Shown: positions 62,390-64,000 of the stretch, piece after piece | Numbering within the stretch: the first letter of the stretch is position 1 | How the letters are laid out: every line of letters starts with the position of its first letter | NCBI GenBank assembly: GCA_016744395.1 | Contig: JADGEK010000004.1 | Coordinates: forward strand, 52,974-116,973 | Origin: Gammaproteobacteria bacterium | GTDB lineage: Bacteria > Pseudomonadota > Gammaproteobacteria > GRL18 | Length of the DNA stretch: 64,000 nucleotides | Direction of reading: 5' to 3' | Made by a program: the position numbers and the translations under genes | The notes under the pieces: model-generated | What the model was told of the DNA's origin: nothing | The model's input: the letters and a program-made list of their open reading frames with translations, nothing else | Database searches by the model: none

Positions 62390-63520
62390 TTAATCCAGGT
62401 CAAGGTTTTTTTTCTGATTGGCCAGTATTTGATGAGAATTACCACGATAAATCACCTTGTTAGGCTTTTTCTCAAGTTGATAATCATACATTGGATCGTA
62501 GTAAAGAGACAATAAAGATTCAATCCATATTCGATGTAAAGTAAGCTCACCAGTGGATTTATGTACTTCAAGAGCATCATGCATCTGCTGATTAATTATT
62601 TTAAAACGTTCGCCACCAAGACGCTTTTGTACACGATCTAAACTATCAAGAAGATAGTTTGAAAATAAATTAAAAGCATCTTCACCCTGTTTTTGGCTGT
62701 CGTTTTGATCGGCAAAATATGATTGATAGTAGGCCTCCAAATCAGTAACATAATCTTTAAGCGTAATATTAATACGGTATTGCAGTTCCTCTTCAAGCAC
62801 GACAAGATTTGACTGCTTCATTTTTAGCTGCAAGGACTGTGGAATTGAAACCCGTCCAATCATACGGCCTTCATCTTCAAGCCAGAATGTCTTCATTCCA
62901 TGGGCTCGATATTTCATCAGAGTAATTGCTAGATTATTTTCAAAATCAATTTGGGACGGCTGGCCATCAGGAAAACGTCCAAAACTAGACCCCCTGTGGT
63001 GAGCTAATCCTTCCAGGTCTATTGCTCCATTTAACTCCTTTAATAACCAGGTTTTCCCTGTTCCCGTTCGACCACCCAATAAGACAAATTTAGACTCATT
63101 GATAGACTGTTCTAATTCATCCAATAAAAAGCGTCTCATGGCTTTATAACCACCATTTATCAGAGGTAAGTCAACACCGCTTTCTTTAAGCCATTGTTGT
63201 GTTGTTCTAGAACGCAAGCCACCGCGAAAACAATACAGATAACCATCAGGATGCTCTTTTGCAAAAGCTTGCCATTGTGCAATGCGTTGTTCTTTTATGT
63301 CTCCACTGACTAATTCATTCCCCAATTTAATGGCAGCATCCTGACCGTCCGTTTTATACCGAATACCCACTTCATGACGCTCATCATCATTCATAAGAGG
63401 ATAATTAACAGCATTTGGAAATGCCCCTTGAGCAAATTCAACAGGTGCTCGAACATCCATTAAAGGAATATCATTCAATAAAATTGAACGAATTAAGTCT
63501 CTATCAATTGGATTAGACAT
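62390..63520 (-). CDS. mnmH: tRNA 2-selenouridine synthase
   Basis: MnmH (SelU/YbbB) replaces the sulfur of 2-thiouridine at the wobble position of tRNA with selenium from selenophosphate, through a geranylated intermediate. The 376-residue protein has an N-terminal rhodanese domain with Cys97 in YCFRGGLRS, the same position as in E. coli, and a P-loop domain with GGRTGTGKT at 149-157. It implies that the genome also encodes SelD. It is transcribed alone, downstream of no other gene in the window. Confidence 0.95.
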   Translation of the reverse strand: MSNPIDRDLIRSILLNDIPLMDVRAPVEFAQGAFPNAVNYPLMNDDERHEVGIRYKTDGQDAAIKLGNELVSGDIKEQRIAQWQAFAKEHPDGYLYCFRGGLRSRTTQQWLKESGVDLPLINGGYKAMRRFLLDELEQSINESKFVLLGGRTGTGKTWLLKELNGAIDLEGLAHHRGSSFGRFPDGQPSQIDFENNLAITLMKYRAHGMKTFWLEDEGRMIGRVSIPQSLQLKMKQSNLVVLEEELQYRINITLKDYVTDLEAYYQSYFADQNDSQKQGEDAFNLFSNYLLDSLDRVQKRLGGERFKIINQQMHDALEVHKSTGELTLHRIWIESLLSLYYDPMYDYQLEKKPNKVIYRGNSHQILANQKKNLDLD

Positions 63521-63850
63521 AAAAAATTAACCTTAAAGGCTTCCGTTTGGCTGAGCCTTAAAAAATGGAGTTCAAGCTAAGCCCATAGACACAATTTATA
63601 CCCATGAGCTTAAAGAAAAAGGAGCTTATTCTAACAAAAAAAAGTAACTGATACTAGAATAAGTATATCCTTATAAAGTAGTGTATATCAGCATTCCTAG
63701 TCAATTCAACTGGATGATTGGGAATTAAAGTGATACAAACATGAAATCAGTTCATTTTAAAGTTTGGGCTTTGTATTGATAGAATAATGAGTATGAAACA
63801 GGTGTAGTAAAGAGCTTGTATACAAAATGATAGTGATAAAATTTAGGCGA
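63521..63850. other. Gap upstream of mnmH with no gene seen
   Basis: About 330 AT-rich bases that should contain the mnmH promoter (leftward). I see no convincing promoter pair, RNA gene or open frame. Confidence 0.5.
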
Positions 63851-63879
63851 AAAAAAAGCCCATAAAAATGAGCTTTTTC
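63850..63879 (-). terminator. Intrinsic terminator for a gene entering from the right
   Basis: On the - strand the stem AAAAAGC-T-CAT / ATG-G-GCTTTTT, with a TTTT loop and one mismatch, ends in eight T. It lies about 60 bases beyond the stop of the partial frame at 63940-64000, which supports that frame. Confidence 0.8.
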
Positions 63880-63939
63880 TCTTTAAACTTAAAATAATAA
63901 ACTATTACCTTTAGAGGCAGACTTTTCTGAGCATCTATT

Positions 63940-63999
63940 TCATAAACATCCCGTTAACGAATTGTGCTTTTGTACAGATTTAGTAAAGTCTAACCACCA
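63940..63999 (-). CDS. C-terminal end of an unidentified gene
   Basis: The last 19 codons of a leftward frame (WWLDFTKSVQKHNSLTGCL, stop TGA at 63940-63942) enter from beyond the window. A good intrinsic terminator on the same strand follows. The fragment is too short to assign a family, and chance is not excluded. Confidence 0.35.
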   Translation of the reverse strand, partial: WWLDFTKSVQKHNSLTGCL

Positions 64000-64000
64000 G

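Overview
The window is an AT-rich piece of a gammaproteobacterial chromosome. The evidence is gene content (LptF, LpxK, HolC chi subunit, trigger factor–ClpP–ClpX–Lon, RNase E with a long tail, NhaD) and gene order. Two blocks match the order I recall from Pseudomonas: folD / tRNA-Pro-Arg-His-Leu / tig-clpP-clpX-lon-hupB / ppiD / fabI / peptide ABC transporter, and sppA-gph-rluC / rne / LMW-PTP / Trm112 / lpxK-exbD-exbB-comEC / DUF2062. The Na+/H+ antiporter NhaD and a Na+/phosphate cotransporter fit a marine or saline organism. I cannot name the genus. I saw no rRNA, prophage, insertion sequence or CRISPR array.

Layout. 1-2.9 kb (- strand): a lipoprotein cut by the window edge, a YqiA-type hydrolase, a Sel1-repeat protein and LptF. 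3.3-12.2 kb (+): pepA-holC-unknown-valS, then a 1005-residue DUF349 protein. 12.2-18.7 kb (-): a DUF302 protein and a yejABEF-like peptide ABC importer. 18.9 kb (+): fabI. 19.9-30.2 kb (-): ppiD, tRNA-Asp, tRNA-Val, hupB, lon, clpX, clpP, tig and a four-tRNA operon, a protein folding and quality-control block. 30.5 kb (+): folD. 31.5-34.4 kb (-): a GIDE/EF-hand protein, LemA, RibA and a small Cys-containing protein.

34.6-43.0 kb is a signalling region: an OmpR-type regulator and kinase resembling the proteobacterial dedicated-sortase pair, a YfiR plus CHASE8-like histidine kinase operon, an HDOD protein and NhaD. 43.1-56.4 kb is envelope and RNA metabolism: sppA, gph, rluC, rne, LMW-PTP, a 57-residue Trm112 protein, lpxK, exbD, exbB, comEC and a DUF2062 protein. 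56.4-63.5 kb (-): OsmC, a solute-binding protein, a Na/Pi cotransporter coupled to a Lys-rich protein, a polytopic membrane protein with DUF2249 and hemerythrin neighbours, and the tRNA 2-selenouridine synthase MnmH. The C-terminal end of one more gene enters at the right edge.

Most of the window is conserved housekeeping sequence, and I found no clear new defence or biosynthetic system. The best leads are the hemerythrin/DUF2249/membrane-protein module, the sortase-type two-component pair with no sortase beside it, YfiR paired with a histidine kinase, the missing kdsB, murB and lptG in otherwise conserved blocks, a 21-bp perfect inverted repeat upstream of tig, a sigma-32-like promoter upstream of lon, and an 18-bp in-frame tandem repeat in rne.
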